Positions 35,637 to 44,240 of a stretch of DNA of 64,000 nucleotides are shown here, one piece after another. The DNA is from Hyphomonadaceae bacterium. Lineage in GTDB: Bacteria > Pseudomonadota > Alphaproteobacteria > Caulobacterales > Maricaulaceae. Position 1 is the stretch's first letter; each line of letters begins with the position of its first letter. The stretch lies in contig JABDMW010000001.1 in assembly GCA_013001295.1 (NCBI GenBank), positions 124,001 to 188,000 on the forward strand, written 5' to 3'. The notes beneath the pieces are model-generated. The model had not been told where the DNA came from and did not search any database. It was given only the letters and a program-made list of their open reading frames with translations. The position numbers were made by a program, and so were the translations under genes.

Positions 35637-36230
35637 ATGCTGTTTAAAAAACAAAAAAATAAAAGTCGCCGACGCAATCAGCTTTTGCGAAAGGTCGCCC
35701 GTAATGACGATGGCGCGACCGCAGTGGAATTTGCTATTTTGGGCTTGCCTTTTGCAGCCTTGTTGTTTGGTATTATCGAAATATCTGTCGTTTTTATTCT
35801 AACAACCAATACCGAACATGCATTAAGCGAGGTCTCTCGCGATATTCGCACAGGTGAATTCCAAAGTGGAAGCGATAATGCAGCCCAACTCAAAACAGAT
35901 ATTTGTGCCGCCATGAGTGGACTCGGAAATTGCAACAAGTTACGGGTCGATGTTGTCAGAGCCGCAACCGGAAAATTTACTGAATTAAGTTTGCCAGAAT
36001 CACCGCCAGCGTGCTCTGGTACCGCCGCTGAAGTTGAACAATGTGAAAATGAATCTCCGGATATGCCTGCCGACACATATGTATCAACAGCTAGTGAAGA
36101 TGTCGTAATTGTCAGAGTCCAATACGTCCATCAATTGACAATTCCGTCCAAGATTACGGGTTTGTCCAATTCAACAGGTAATACCCGGGTTATCACATCG
36201 ACAACAGCCTTCAGAAATGAACCTTTCTAA
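35637..36230 (+). CDS. tadE: TadE-like minor pseudopilin
   Basis: 197 residues from ATG 35637, which has a GGGAAAG ribosome-binding site; a frame 15 codons longer lacks one. A Lys/Arg-rich leader is followed by the TadE signature DDGATAVEFAILGLPFAALLFGIIEISVVFI, containing the prepilin-like Glu and a hydrophobic helix. The rest is extracytoplasmic with several Cys (ICAAMSGLGNCN, CSGTAAEVEQC). TadE-type proteins are processed by CpaA and are needed for Flp pilus formation. The next gene is a paralog, 22 nt away. Confidence 0.9.
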   Translation: MLFKKQKNKSRRRNQLLRKVARNDDGATAVEFAILGLPFAALLFGIIEISVVFILTTNTEHALSEVSRDIRTGEFQSGSDNAAQLKTDICAAMSGLGNCNKLRVDVVRAATGKFTELSLPESPPACSGTAAEVEQCENESPDMPADTYVSTASEDVVIVRVQYVHQLTIPSKITGLSNSTGNTRVITSTTAFRNEPF

Positions 36231-36252
36231 ACGAGGAAACGGGAATACGGAT

Positions 36253-36870
36253 ATGTCTAAGAAATTCTTCCAAAATACAGCCATTGCCCGAACGCTAAAG
36301 AACCGTGATGGTATCGCAGCTATTGAATTTGCCTTGATCGCGCCAATCATGATTGGCCTCTATATCGGTTTGGCAGAAATTTCGCTATTGGTAACCGCTG
36401 ATCGAAACGTATCACATGCTGCTTCTGTTACAGGCGACCTGGCAACACAGGTGGAATCTTTGGACGTCGCGGAAGTTGAGAATATTTTCCAGGCAACGAT
36501 TGCCGTCATGAATACGAGTTACGCAAAATCTGCCGACGTTACGGTCGATATGCGTAGCTTTGAAGTTGACTCAGACGGCAACAAGGTCGAAATCGGATAT
36601 GCAAAATTGGGGTCAGGACTGCCGACAAAATTTGATCCATCCGGCGTGAATTCAACGTTATTGAACGAAACCTCCGGGCTTGTCGTCACCCGCATTAGTT
36701 ATAACTATAAATCTCCATCGCGGGAATTTGTAGGCACACCAACGCTATCTGAAACGTTTATGCTCAAGCCTCGGAAATCGGCAACGATACCTTTCGTGAA
36801 CGGCGTAGGATCGACTATAACATGCAGCTTGTCGCTGGTTTCAAGCAAAACCAAAGTGACCTGCGCATAA
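36253..36870 (+). CDS. TadE/TadG-type minor pseudopilin (second copy)
   Basis: 205 residues from MSKKFFQNTAIA at 36253; the frame begins at 36217 but that ATG overlaps the previous gene and has no ribosome-binding site. A basic leader precedes NRDGIAAIEFALIAPIMIGLYIGLAEISLL, the same signal and helix as in the neighbour, then a secreted domain of about 160 residues without recognisable motifs. It follows the TadE gene after 22 nt and converges on the phosphatase gene with a gap of only 3 nt. Confidence 0.88.
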   Translation: MSKKFFQNTAIARTLKNRDGIAAIEFALIAPIMIGLYIGLAEISLLVTADRNVSHAASVTGDLATQVESLDVAEVENIFQATIAVMNTSYAKSADVTVDMRSFEVDSDGNKVEIGYAKLGSGLPTKFDPSGVNSTLLNETSGLVVTRISYNYKSPSREFVGTPTLSETFMLKPRKSATIPFVNGVGSTITCSLSLVSSKTKVTCA

Positions 36871-36873
36871 AAT

Positions 36874-37665
36874 CTACGATACGGTATACTTATTTTTTAG
36901 CTGATCGCGTTCGTCATCGCTGATACCGATTACGGTTTTCAAATAATTATCAATTGGCCCCATAGCGGACAATGATGCGTCTAAAAACGCTGGGTCGACA
37001 CCAAAAATAGGACGAAGTGCGTTCGGATCGAATGGCCGAACATATTGCTTTTCCATCCTGGTCGCCGCCATTTTTAGTATCGGACTTATATCCACAGCTT
37101 TTTGGGTTAGCATATATTCTGCGGTTACATCATCCAGGCTGACACCCAATGCAAGGAGCAAAATTGCCGCAAACGTTCCCGTGCGGTCTTTTCCCGCCGC
37201 ACAATGAACATAAGTGTGACTGCCCTCTGATGCCATATGCTGCAAGCTTTGACGCGTCACATTAATAAACCCGGGGTCATGTGGACGTTTGGTGTAAGAT
37301 CCCATCATATATTCATGGGCCTCTTTTGGGTGGCTCAACTCACGGATTATGAAAATTTCATGAGGGGCTAATTTATTATCAGAATGTGGCGATACGGCAT
37401 CATCATAGACAAATGTCGTCGGTTGTTTAAATGATTCCCAATTGGACGCTTGGCGTTCGCGCTCAGGCGCGTGGCGAAGATCGACAACAAGATCAATATT
37501 GTATTTCGCCAATTGAGCTTGGTCTTTTTTAGACATCTTGCTGAGCTGGGCTCCGCGCAGCAATTTACCTTCTTTGACACGCCCGCCGCCATCAATAGCC
37601 AAGCCGCCAAAATCCCGCACATTGAGGATATTGTCAAACTTTAGAATTGATCTAACGGAAGCCAT
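36874..37665 (-). CDS. Tyrosine-protein phosphatase (Y_phosphatase3 family)
   Basis: 263 residues. LRNVRDFGGL-like text appears as NILNVRDFGGLAIDGGGRVK at the start, and the active site is HCAAGKDRTGTFAAILL (Cys-x5-Arg P-loop) with DLRHAPERER upstream. This group of dual-specificity-like phosphatases acts on phosphotyrosine or phosphoinositides. It is 15 nt downstream of nrdB, so it is probably read through from the nrdB promoter. Why a phosphatase would follow nrdB is not clear. Confidence 0.93.
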   Translation of the reverse strand: MASVRSILKFDNILNVRDFGGLAIDGGGRVKEGKLLRGAQLSKMSKKDQAQLAKYNIDLVVDLRHAPERERQASNWESFKQPTTFVYDDAVSPHSDNKLAPHEIFIIRELSHPKEAHEYMMGSYTKRPHDPGFINVTRQSLQHMASEGSHTYVHCAAGKDRTGTFAAILLLALGVSLDDVTAEYMLTQKAVDISPILKMAATRMEKQYVRPFDPNALRPIFGVDPAFLDASLSAMGPIDNYLKTVIGISDDERDQLKNKYTVS

Positions 37666-37679
37666 TTGTTTAAAGGAGT

Positions 37680-38750
37680 TTAGTGTTCGTTGGCGCTCAC
37701 TTCAAGTTCACCTGATTTAGCTGCAACTTTGGCATTTTTGGCTTTTTCAAACATGCCCCAGACGCCTTCTTCACCGTGCCACTCGCCCTGGCTGGCGCCT
37801 TTGGAATATTCAGTCGCACGCGCCTCAAAGAAGTTCGCATGTTCGACACCGTTCAAGATCTCTGTCAACCACGGTAGCGGATGCTTTTCAATGCCGTATA
37901 TCTTTGGCAATTCCAATTGCTCTAACCGCCAGTCGGCAATATAACGAATATAGGATTTAATGTCGGCGCTCGTCATGCCTTCAACAGGGCCCATCTCAAA
38001 TGCAAGGTCGATGAACTTATCTTCCAGGCCGACAACAGTTTTACAACAATCGATAATATCGTCTTTGACGGTTTGCGTTACACATCCCGTTTCTTTGGCG
38101 AATGCATGGAATAATTTGATCATGCCCTGACAATGGAGGCTTTCATCGCGAATTGACCAGGTCACAATTTGCCCCATGCCCTTCATTTTATTCTGGCGTG
38201 GGAAATTCATAAGCATAGCGAAGGACGCGAACAATTGGAGCCCTTCCGTGAAGCCGCCAAACATTGCCAGTGATCGGGCGATATCTTCATTACTGCCTGT
38301 CCCGAATTCTTGCATGTAATCATGTTTTGCCGCCATGGATTCGTATTCCATAAAGGCGGAAAACTCAGATTCAGGCATGCCAATAGTTTCAAGCAACAAT
38401 GCATAGGCCGCAATATGGACGGTTTCCATATTGGAAAATGCTGCCATCATCATTTTGACTTCGACCGGTTTAAACACACGTGCATAATGCTCCATGTAAT
38501 TGTCATTGACCTCGATGTCGCCTTGCGTGAAGAAACGGAAAATTTGCGTCAGGAGATTACGCTCTGGGTCTGTCAGATTGCCGGCCCAATCTTTACAATC
38601 TTCGCCAAGCGGAACTTCTTCCGGCATCCAATGTACCTGTTGTTGCAAACGCCAAAAATCGTGAGCCCAAGGGTACCGAAAAGGCTTATACCCAATGGAT
38701 GGTGTTAAAAGGCCCGGTTTTTCTGTTCCAGTTAAGATTGAACTCGCCAT
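37680..38750 (-). CDS. nrdB: Class I ribonucleotide reductase small subunit NrdB
   Basis: 356 residues. The di-iron ligands and the radical Tyr are visible in METVHIAAYALL (Glu-x2-His-x3-Tyr) with further ligands in FGGFTEGLQLFASF and SIRDESLHCQGM. It generates the tyrosyl radical needed by NrdA. AGGGATTTCG is a good ribosome-binding site. There is no N-terminal ATP-cone, which some NrdB carry. It is separated from nrdA by three genes but has a similar promoter with NrdR-type boxes. Confidence 0.97.
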   Translation of the reverse strand: MASSILTGTEKPGLLTPSIGYKPFRYPWAHDFWRLQQQVHWMPEEVPLGEDCKDWAGNLTDPERNLLTQIFRFFTQGDIEVNDNYMEHYARVFKPVEVKMMMAAFSNMETVHIAAYALLLETIGMPESEFSAFMEYESMAAKHDYMQEFGTGSNEDIARSLAMFGGFTEGLQLFASFAMLMNFPRQNKMKGMGQIVTWSIRDESLHCQGMIKLFHAFAKETGCVTQTVKDDIIDCCKTVVGLEDKFIDLAFEMGPVEGMTSADIKSYIRYIADWRLEQLELPKIYGIEKHPLPWLTEILNGVEHANFFEARATEYSKGASQGEWHGEEGVWGMFEKAKNAKVAAKSGELEVSANEH

Positions 38751-38802
38751 CGAAATCCCTGTCTATTCTGCAGTTATGACAACTTTCGACCCCGCGTCGA
38801 AT

Positions 38803-38848
38803 TGTCTATATCTTGTGTTTATGAATCAACCATATCCATATCTTGTAT
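38803..38848 (-). promoter_or_regulatory. Paired NrdR boxes upstream of nrdB
   Basis: TGTCTATATCTTGTGT (38803-38818) matches the NrdR consensus ACACWATATATWGTGT at 12 of 16 positions. A second, weaker copy TATCCATATCTTGTAT (38833-38848) follows with a start-to-start distance of 30 bp. NrdR binds two such boxes about three helical turns apart. They lie 50-100 bp before the nrdB start. Confidence 0.7.
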
Positions 38849-38982
38849 GTCGACTACCGTGCAAGTCTACAATTAAGTTTTCATGAAAAAAACTGTGAAC
38901 AAGCAATCGGAGCCGAAACAAATATCCATATGTCCCTTAATCAAACCTCGCAATTTTTGATAAAGTCCGATAATTAAAGCCA

Positions 38983-39489
38983 ATGAAATTAAGTAAGAGG
39001 ATAAGCCGTCCACGTGTGATCTTTGCGTCGTTTATGGCGATGATGATCCTCGGTGCGAGTTTTGCTTATTTTCAAAGATTCGTTGGTGGCGATTTACTTG
39101 ACATGGCAACGTCCGGATCCGATGCATTTGCAAGACTTGGAGATTTGACCGCAGAACAAAGAATTGCTCATGTCTGGATAACGTTAGTTCCCGACAGTCT
39201 ATACCCTATCGCTTACGGCACTTTTTTCGCAGGCGCGACATTGTATTTAGCCGCGTCAACAAGACCGATACTGGCTGTTCCGGCCCTGGTAACCGTCGTC
39301 GCCGATTTCAGTGAGAATATCGTGCAAATACTGGCATTGTCAGGTCACGAAAATTTACTGGCTGCAAAGTCGGTTTTAACGCCTTTAAAATTTTCAGCAT
39401 TTTGCGTGATGTTTGCCCTTTTCCTGGCGTGCGCCATATTTGCTCTCATCAAATTTGCAAGACACAGAAAAATCGGATCCGATGAATAA
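38983..39489 (+). CDS. Hypothetical integral membrane protein
   Basis: 168 residues with about four membrane helices, the first near residues 14-30, the others around 75-92, 95-115 and 135-155. I do not recognise a family. A soluble extracytoplasmic stretch with Asp, Ser and Phe lies between helices 1 and 2. Its stop overlaps the start of the TPR-hydroxylase gene by 8 nt, so the two are coupled; a joint function at the envelope is possible. The ribosome-binding site is weak. Confidence 0.75.
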   Translation: MKLSKRISRPRVIFASFMAMMILGASFAYFQRFVGGDLLDMATSGSDAFARLGDLTAEQRIAHVWITLVPDSLYPIAYGTFFAGATLYLAASTRPILAVPALVTVVADFSENIVQILALSGHENLLAAKSVLTPLKFSAFCVMFALFLACAIFALIKFARHRKIGSDE

Positions 39490-40780
39490 TCAAGAACACG
39501 CTTTGACCCTCCGTGAAGCCGATACGCTGGCACGCCGAGGCGACTTGTCAGCAGCAGCCAATCTCATAGAAAAACTTTTGGTCGCAGTGCCTGATCATTC
39601 GCAAGCCCTGACAATGTTAGGGCGGATCTATCGGGCGAACAATCAATCAGAAAAGGCCGTCTCGATTTTGCGAAAATTATGCCGCGTTGACGGTCAAGAC
39701 TTTTGGAGCTGGTTTGAGCTGGGTGAAGCTTTTGAAGCCAATAGCGATCTTGTCGGTGCAGTAAACGCATTTCTAAAGGCCTGGTCACTTAACAAGGGCA
39801 ATGCGCGTTTCGCACTTTATGCAGGATACGCGCTTTGGCAAGCCGGTCGGAACGAAGAGGCGCTGCAAGTGTGGTCGATTGGCAGTGATATGGATCCGCT
39901 GGTCAGGATCGCTCACCTCCGGCCTGATGCAGATCAGACCACGCGAATAAAGTCAGAAACAGCTGATAATGAACTCCGTCGGTTTTTTACCCAAATGTAT
40001 CAAAATGGGCTTGCGCGGTACGAAAACCCAGAGCGACTTTTATCTGCAATGTGGCCTCAAACGCATATAGGCAATGTTGAATACAAACGTGAAAACCAAA
40101 AACCCTATATGTTTTACGCGCCTGATCTTCCTGAAACTCCAGTATTTGAAACGTCGGAAATTCCGTGGGCTCAAACATTAAAAAATGCGACTCCGAAGAT
40201 AATTCAGGAACTGGAAACTTATCTCGAAAATACACATGATTATGGCCGTCCCTATCTTGCACATATGTCAGACGGCGAAGAAAGCTGGGAACATTTACGT
40301 GGCAGTGAAGACTGGAATGCTCTGCATTTATATAAGGATGCAGAGAAACAATCCTGTGCGAGCTCATTCCCTGAAACTTTAACAACGCTTGAAGACGCTC
40401 CCTTGGTGGAGATGTTCGGAACACCGATGGAAGTTTTTTTCTCTGTCCTTAAACCAAATACCCATATCCCGCCGCACTTTGGATTGTCCAACTCCCGGCT
40501 CACAGCCCATCTACCACTGATCATTCCCCGTGACTGTAAGATCAGGGTCGCCGATCAAACGCATCATTGGCGGCGAGGCGAACTCTTTTTATTTGACGAT
40601 AGTTTTGATCATGAAGCCAGAAATGACAGCGATGAGGTTCGGGTCGTTTTGATCTTCGAAACATGGCGGCCGGATCTAAGTGCAGATGAAGTCCGTGCAC
40701 TTCAGCACAGCATGGAAGTCCGCTCTCGGTGGCTACAAAGCCGAAAAATTCCAGTTATCGAAAATATAGAGTTGGTTTAG
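39482..40780 (+). CDS. TPR protein fused to aspartyl/asparaginyl beta-hydroxylase domain
   Basis: 432 residues from ATG 39482. Residues about 5-160 form three or four TPR units (SAAANLIEKLLVAVPDHSQAL, DFWSWFELGEAFEANSDLVG). The rest is an Fe(II)/2-oxoglutarate-dependent hydroxylase domain of the aspartyl beta-hydroxylase family: HIPPHFGLSNSRLTAHLPL gives the first iron His and FDDSFDHEARN the second, with a later Arg in DEVRVVLIFETW. The TPR part may recruit the substrate protein. In bacteria such enzymes modify Asp, Asn or small molecules; the target here is unknown. Overlaps the membrane-protein gene upstream. Confidence 0.88.
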   Translation: MNNQEHALTLREADTLARRGDLSAAANLIEKLLVAVPDHSQALTMLGRIYRANNQSEKAVSILRKLCRVDGQDFWSWFELGEAFEANSDLVGAVNAFLKAWSLNKGNARFALYAGYALWQAGRNEEALQVWSIGSDMDPLVRIAHLRPDADQTTRIKSETADNELRRFFTQMYQNGLARYENPERLLSAMWPQTHIGNVEYKRENQKPYMFYAPDLPETPVFETSEIPWAQTLKNATPKIIQELETYLENTHDYGRPYLAHMSDGEESWEHLRGSEDWNALHLYKDAEKQSCASSFPETLTTLEDAPLVEMFGTPMEVFFSVLKPNTHIPPHFGLSNSRLTAHLPLIIPRDCKIRVADQTHHWRRGELFLFDDSFDHEARNDSDEVRVVLIFETWRPDLSADEVRALQHSMEVRSRWLQSRKIPVIENIELV

Positions 40781-41838
40781 CGACGCCAGGTTAAAGACAA
40801 AGCGGCCGCGTCTTCGTCATAGCTATAATTTTCCGCTTTTGCCTGGCGTTTATAATAGGTCAAAGCTAAATCTGCTGATCCGAGCCGATAGCCAAGACCA
40901 GCTTGGGCGTCGCCAACGATAATACGATCTTGCAAATGGAATTCACCACTGGTTAGTCGACGCACACCTGTAGGTGTATACGTAACAGCCTCGGCATCAG
41001 CGCCTGCAAAGAAATACCAGGTATTCGACTTCATTTCTGAGCCTTCGCGTAGGTTGTCGCCAACCCGAACCAGAGCACCGACCAAGGCACTTTTGCTGTC
41101 ATCGTCAAAGCGCAATCCGGCGCGTGGGGTCAGCTGCAAATTCAAACCGTCAAATTTTCCGTGGGTAATGTTCTTTGCGTACCCGACATCAATACTTTCG
41201 ATACGGTTGGCTTCACATTCCTCAGCGGTTCCCAAACACAGGCGATCACCCAAATCAAGTTTGAATACAGATGCGTTAATATTGCCATTTGGAGAATCAA
41301 ATAAAGTTTCGCGTAATGCAGAATTTAGATTGATCACCCCGTCTTCTCTTGGCGGTGCAGCAAAGCCCGTGTCCAAGCCAGGTAATTGAATATTTCCGAC
41401 ATTTAACAAGTCTTCAGCGGAAAGCAGGTCACTGGCCAAAACTCCCTCACCGAATTCATCCTCGGCAAACTGTTCGCCAGTGTTAAAATCGTCAGAACTG
41501 GCGGTTTGAGAACTCGCAGCACTCAGTCCTGTACTTTGCGTTAGAATAGAAGGATCCCAGCTGTTGCGGTCGAAGAAGCGGGCATCATTGTTTATGTCGG
41601 TGACGCGTGGCGCGCTTAATTCTTCAGGTTTTAAGTCAGCGGGCAATCGATCTGTATCTGCTTTGTCGGATGCAATCCGTGCCGCGACCGGCGTTTCAAC
41701 AATGTCTGTATTGGTTTCGACAGATTGCGCTGAAACAGATACAGAGAATAAACAAGAAAGCGATACCCACGCGCCGAAGCTAGCCGTTCGTGCCAGCGTT
41801 TTACAGGGAAATCCCAACTTATCTACGTTTTTGCCCAT
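40777..41838 (-). CDS. Secreted outer-membrane beta-barrel-like protein, possibly LpxR-type
   Basis: 353 residues with a signal peptide ending near VSVSAQS. The first 140 residues are low-complexity, rich in Asp, Ser and Glu. The C-terminal half alternates polar and aromatic residues in the manner of barrel strands and ends AAALSLTWRR; segments such as NTWYFFAGADAEAVTYTPTG and GDAQAGLGYRLGSADLALTYY resemble the lipid A 3-O-deacylase (LpxR/DUF2219) C-terminus, but the active-site residues cannot be confirmed. It converges with the hydroxylase gene, overlapping by 4 nt. Confidence 0.6.
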   Translation of the reverse strand: MGKNVDKLGFPCKTLARTASFGAWVSLSCLFSVSVSAQSVETNTDIVETPVAARIASDKADTDRLPADLKPEELSAPRVTDINNDARFFDRNSWDPSILTQSTGLSAASSQTASSDDFNTGEQFAEDEFGEGVLASDLLSAEDLLNVGNIQLPGLDTGFAAPPREDGVINLNSALRETLFDSPNGNINASVFKLDLGDRLCLGTAEECEANRIESIDVGYAKNITHGKFDGLNLQLTPRAGLRFDDDSKSALVGALVRVGDNLREGSEMKSNTWYFFAGADAEAVTYTPTGVRRLTSGEFHLQDRIIVGDAQAGLGYRLGSADLALTYYKRQAKAENYSYDEDAAALSLTWRR

Positions 41839-41931
41839 TTAATTCCTGAATATACGCGTTTAAATACGTAAGTTTTCAATTACATCCTAACACTTCTGTT
41901 ATAGCAGTTATATGACAATCGCGATGAACTA

Positions 41932-41953
41932 ATCATTAATCTAAGTTAATGAT
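41932..41953. promoter_or_regulatory. Perfect 8-bp inverted repeat upstream of the outer-membrane protein gene
   Basis: ATCATTAA (41932-41939) and TTAATGAT (41946-41953) are exact complements around a 6-bp spacer, about 95 bp before the start codon at 41838. The size and dyad suit a dimeric regulator. No regulator gene is adjacent. The same TTAA elements are spaced N6, one less than the CtrA site. Confidence 0.4.
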
Positions 41954-42070
41954 GCGTTTATGTCACAGTTTTAGCAACTGTTAGTTGTGCTCAGTATATA
42001 ATTAAAGCATGCGCCCATCAAAATGCCCGTATGACCTCGGCAAGTCTGTGCAAATCGTCACGGTTGGCCC

Positions 42071-42110
42071 ATAAAAGAAAGGCCGCCGTCGATATTAATC
42101 AACGGCGGCC
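42071..42110 (-). terminator. Rho-independent terminator of nrdA
   Basis: GGCCGCCGT (42081-42089) pairs with ACGGCGGCC (42102-42110), loop 12 nt. On the minus strand the stem is followed by TTTCTTTTAT. It lies 30 nt after the nrdA stop. Confidence 0.85.
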
Positions 42111-42139
42111 TCAATTCACAGATTATTGGATATTTTAAA

Positions 42140-44053
42140 CTACTGGCAAGCCAGACATTCATCATAGTCCGTTGGCGCTGCAGCTTCCATAGCCTGTTCC
42201 ATCTCGCTCTTATTATCATTGAGAGATCCGGCAAAAGCCGCCCGTTGAACAGATTTTGACCGGCAATAGTAAAGCGACTTCACACCTTGTTCCCAAGCCG
42301 TCCAGTGTAACATGTGTAAATCCCATTTATTGACGTCGCCGGGGATAAAAATGTTTAAGGACTGTGCTTGGCAAATAAGCGGGGCACGATCAGCCGCCAA
42401 TTCAATCACCCAACGCTGATCCAGCTCGAACGCGGTCCGGAATATTGCCTTCTCATCTTCTGTCAGTTCATCCAGATGCGCAACAGACCCCTCTTGCTCC
42501 AGGATGCTTGTCCAAATTTCAGGTGTGTTGATACCTTTCTCTTCGAACAAGGCTTCGAGATGTTGGTTCTTCACCGTAAAAGAGCCCGAAAGTGTTTTAT
42601 GGGTATAAATGTTGGCAGGGATTGGCTCAATGCCAGCAGATGTTCCGCCGCAGATAATTGAAATCGACGCTGTTGGTGCCACGGCCATTTTATGGGAGAA
42701 GCGTGCCATCATACCAGCGTCAGCAGCATCCGGACATGGTCCCCGTTCGTGCGCCAATTTCACACTCGCCGCATCGGCCCCGGCACGAATGTGCTTGAAC
42801 AAACGCTTATTGAGAGCCTTCGCCATTCCGCTTTCAAATGGAATTTTTTTAGATTGTAACAAGGAGTGGAAACCCATCATACCCAAACCAACAGACCGCT
42901 CGCGAGTTGCGGAATAAACAGCGTCTGACATTTTTTCAGGCGCCCGATCGATGTAATCTTGCAAGACATTGTCAAGGAACCGCATCAGGTCCTCAATGAA
43001 GCCTTCTTCGTTTTTCCATTCGTCGTACTTTTCGGCGTTGATTGATGATAAGCAGCAAACGGCTGTGCGTTGGCGATTGTATTTGTCCTTACCTGTCGCC
43101 AACATAATTTCAGCGCACAGGTTTGATTGCTGAACGCGCAGTCCCTGCTCTTTCTGATGTTTGGCAAGTGCATCGTTTACCGTATCAGAGAACACCATAT
43201 ATGGTTCACCGGTTTGCAAACGCATCTCTAGAATTTTTTGCCATAGCTTTCTGGCATCCACCGTTTTGAGAACTTCATTTGTCTTGGGTGACCGAAGCGC
43301 AAATTCTTTGCCATCACGAACCGCATACATGAATTCGTCTGTAATATTTAATCCGTGATGCAGGTTAAGACTTTTACGATTGAAATCACCGCTCGGCTTC
43401 CGAATTTCTAAGAACTCTTCGATTTCCGGATGGTGGACATCGAGATAAACTGCTGCTGATCCGCGCCGCAGGCTGCCTTGAGATATGGCCAAGGTCAGAC
43501 TGTCCATCACACGAATAAACGGAATAATGCCTGATGTTTTTCCCGCGCGGCCAATGGTTTCACCGATAGAGCGGACATTTCCCCAATAGGTACCGATCCC
43601 GCCGCCATTCGATGCAAGCCATACATTTTCGGTCCAGCAGTCGACAATGCTGTCGAGACTGTCATCGACAGCGTTCAAAAAACATGAGATTGGCAAGCCA
43701 CGATTGGCGCCGCCGTTGGAAAGTACAGGTGTCGCCGGCATAAACCAAAGTTTTGACATATAATCATAAAGGCGCTGAGAGTGCTCGGCATCGTCGCCAT
43801 AAGCTTCGGAAACCCGCGCGAACATGTCTTGATAGCTTTCTTCTGGTAGAAGATAGCGGTCTACGAGCGTTGTTTTACCAAAATCAGTCAGAAGATTATC
43901 ACGACTGCGATCAATTTTTACGCTGTTTACGACTTTTAAGGGTGATACTTCAGCAGATCTATGCGCGACCTTTTTAAATCCGCGAGAAATTGGCCTTTCC
44001 GTCTGGATTTCTTCCAATTCCGCTGCGTTCGCCACACTCGACTCTTCTGACAT
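42140..44053 (-). CDS. nrdA: Class I ribonucleotide reductase large subunit NrdA
   Basis: 637 residues, shorter than the 761 of E. coli NrdA because the N-terminal ATP-cone is absent; the protein starts with a variable 60-residue segment and goes straight into the NrdA barrel (FMPATPVLSNGG). Catalytic parts are present: PISCFLNAVDD, the QQSNLCAEI finger loop with the active-site Cys and Glu, AVCCLSSIN, the Tyr-Tyr radical relay SLYYCRS, and the C-terminal thiol pair CLAC. GGGGGAAAT precedes the ATG. Regulated by NrdR boxes upstream and ended by its own terminator. Confidence 0.97.
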   Translation of the reverse strand: MSEESSVANAAELEEIQTERPISRGFKKVAHRSAEVSPLKVVNSVKIDRSRDNLLTDFGKTTLVDRYLLPEESYQDMFARVSEAYGDDAEHSQRLYDYMSKLWFMPATPVLSNGGANRGLPISCFLNAVDDSLDSIVDCWTENVWLASNGGGIGTYWGNVRSIGETIGRAGKTSGIIPFIRVMDSLTLAISQGSLRRGSAAVYLDVHHPEIEEFLEIRKPSGDFNRKSLNLHHGLNITDEFMYAVRDGKEFALRSPKTNEVLKTVDARKLWQKILEMRLQTGEPYMVFSDTVNDALAKHQKEQGLRVQQSNLCAEIMLATGKDKYNRQRTAVCCLSSINAEKYDEWKNEEGFIEDLMRFLDNVLQDYIDRAPEKMSDAVYSATRERSVGLGMMGFHSLLQSKKIPFESGMAKALNKRLFKHIRAGADAASVKLAHERGPCPDAADAGMMARFSHKMAVAPTASISIICGGTSAGIEPIPANIYTHKTLSGSFTVKNQHLEALFEEKGINTPEIWTSILEQEGSVAHLDELTEDEKAIFRTAFELDQRWVIELAADRAPLICQAQSLNIFIPGDVNKWDLHMLHWTAWEQGVKSLYYCRSKSVQRAAFAGSLNDNKSEMEQAMEAAAPTDYDECLACQ

Positions 44054-44193
44054 ATATTTCCCCCGGTCTGGTCCCTGAAAAGGAGAATTCCCCTCAGGTC
44101 GATTTAAAATTCAAGAGCGACGAAGACCCCCCTCGTATGAATTGAATCATACGCTCGATCGTTCATCAATTTTTGGAGAACCGTTTGGTCTTC

Positions 44194-44240
44194 GCACTAC
44201 ATATAGTGCCTATCTGCTTCTCCCCGTCAATCCCTTGTGT
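44194..44240 (-). promoter_or_regulatory. Paired NrdR boxes upstream of nrdA
   Basis: GCACTACATATAGTGC (44194-44209) is an almost perfect palindromic NrdR box. CGTCAATCCCTTGTGT (44225-44240) is a degenerate second copy starting 31 bp further, the expected spacing. They lie 140-190 bp upstream of the nrdA start. The core matches the consensus ACACWATATATWGTGT. Confidence 0.75.
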
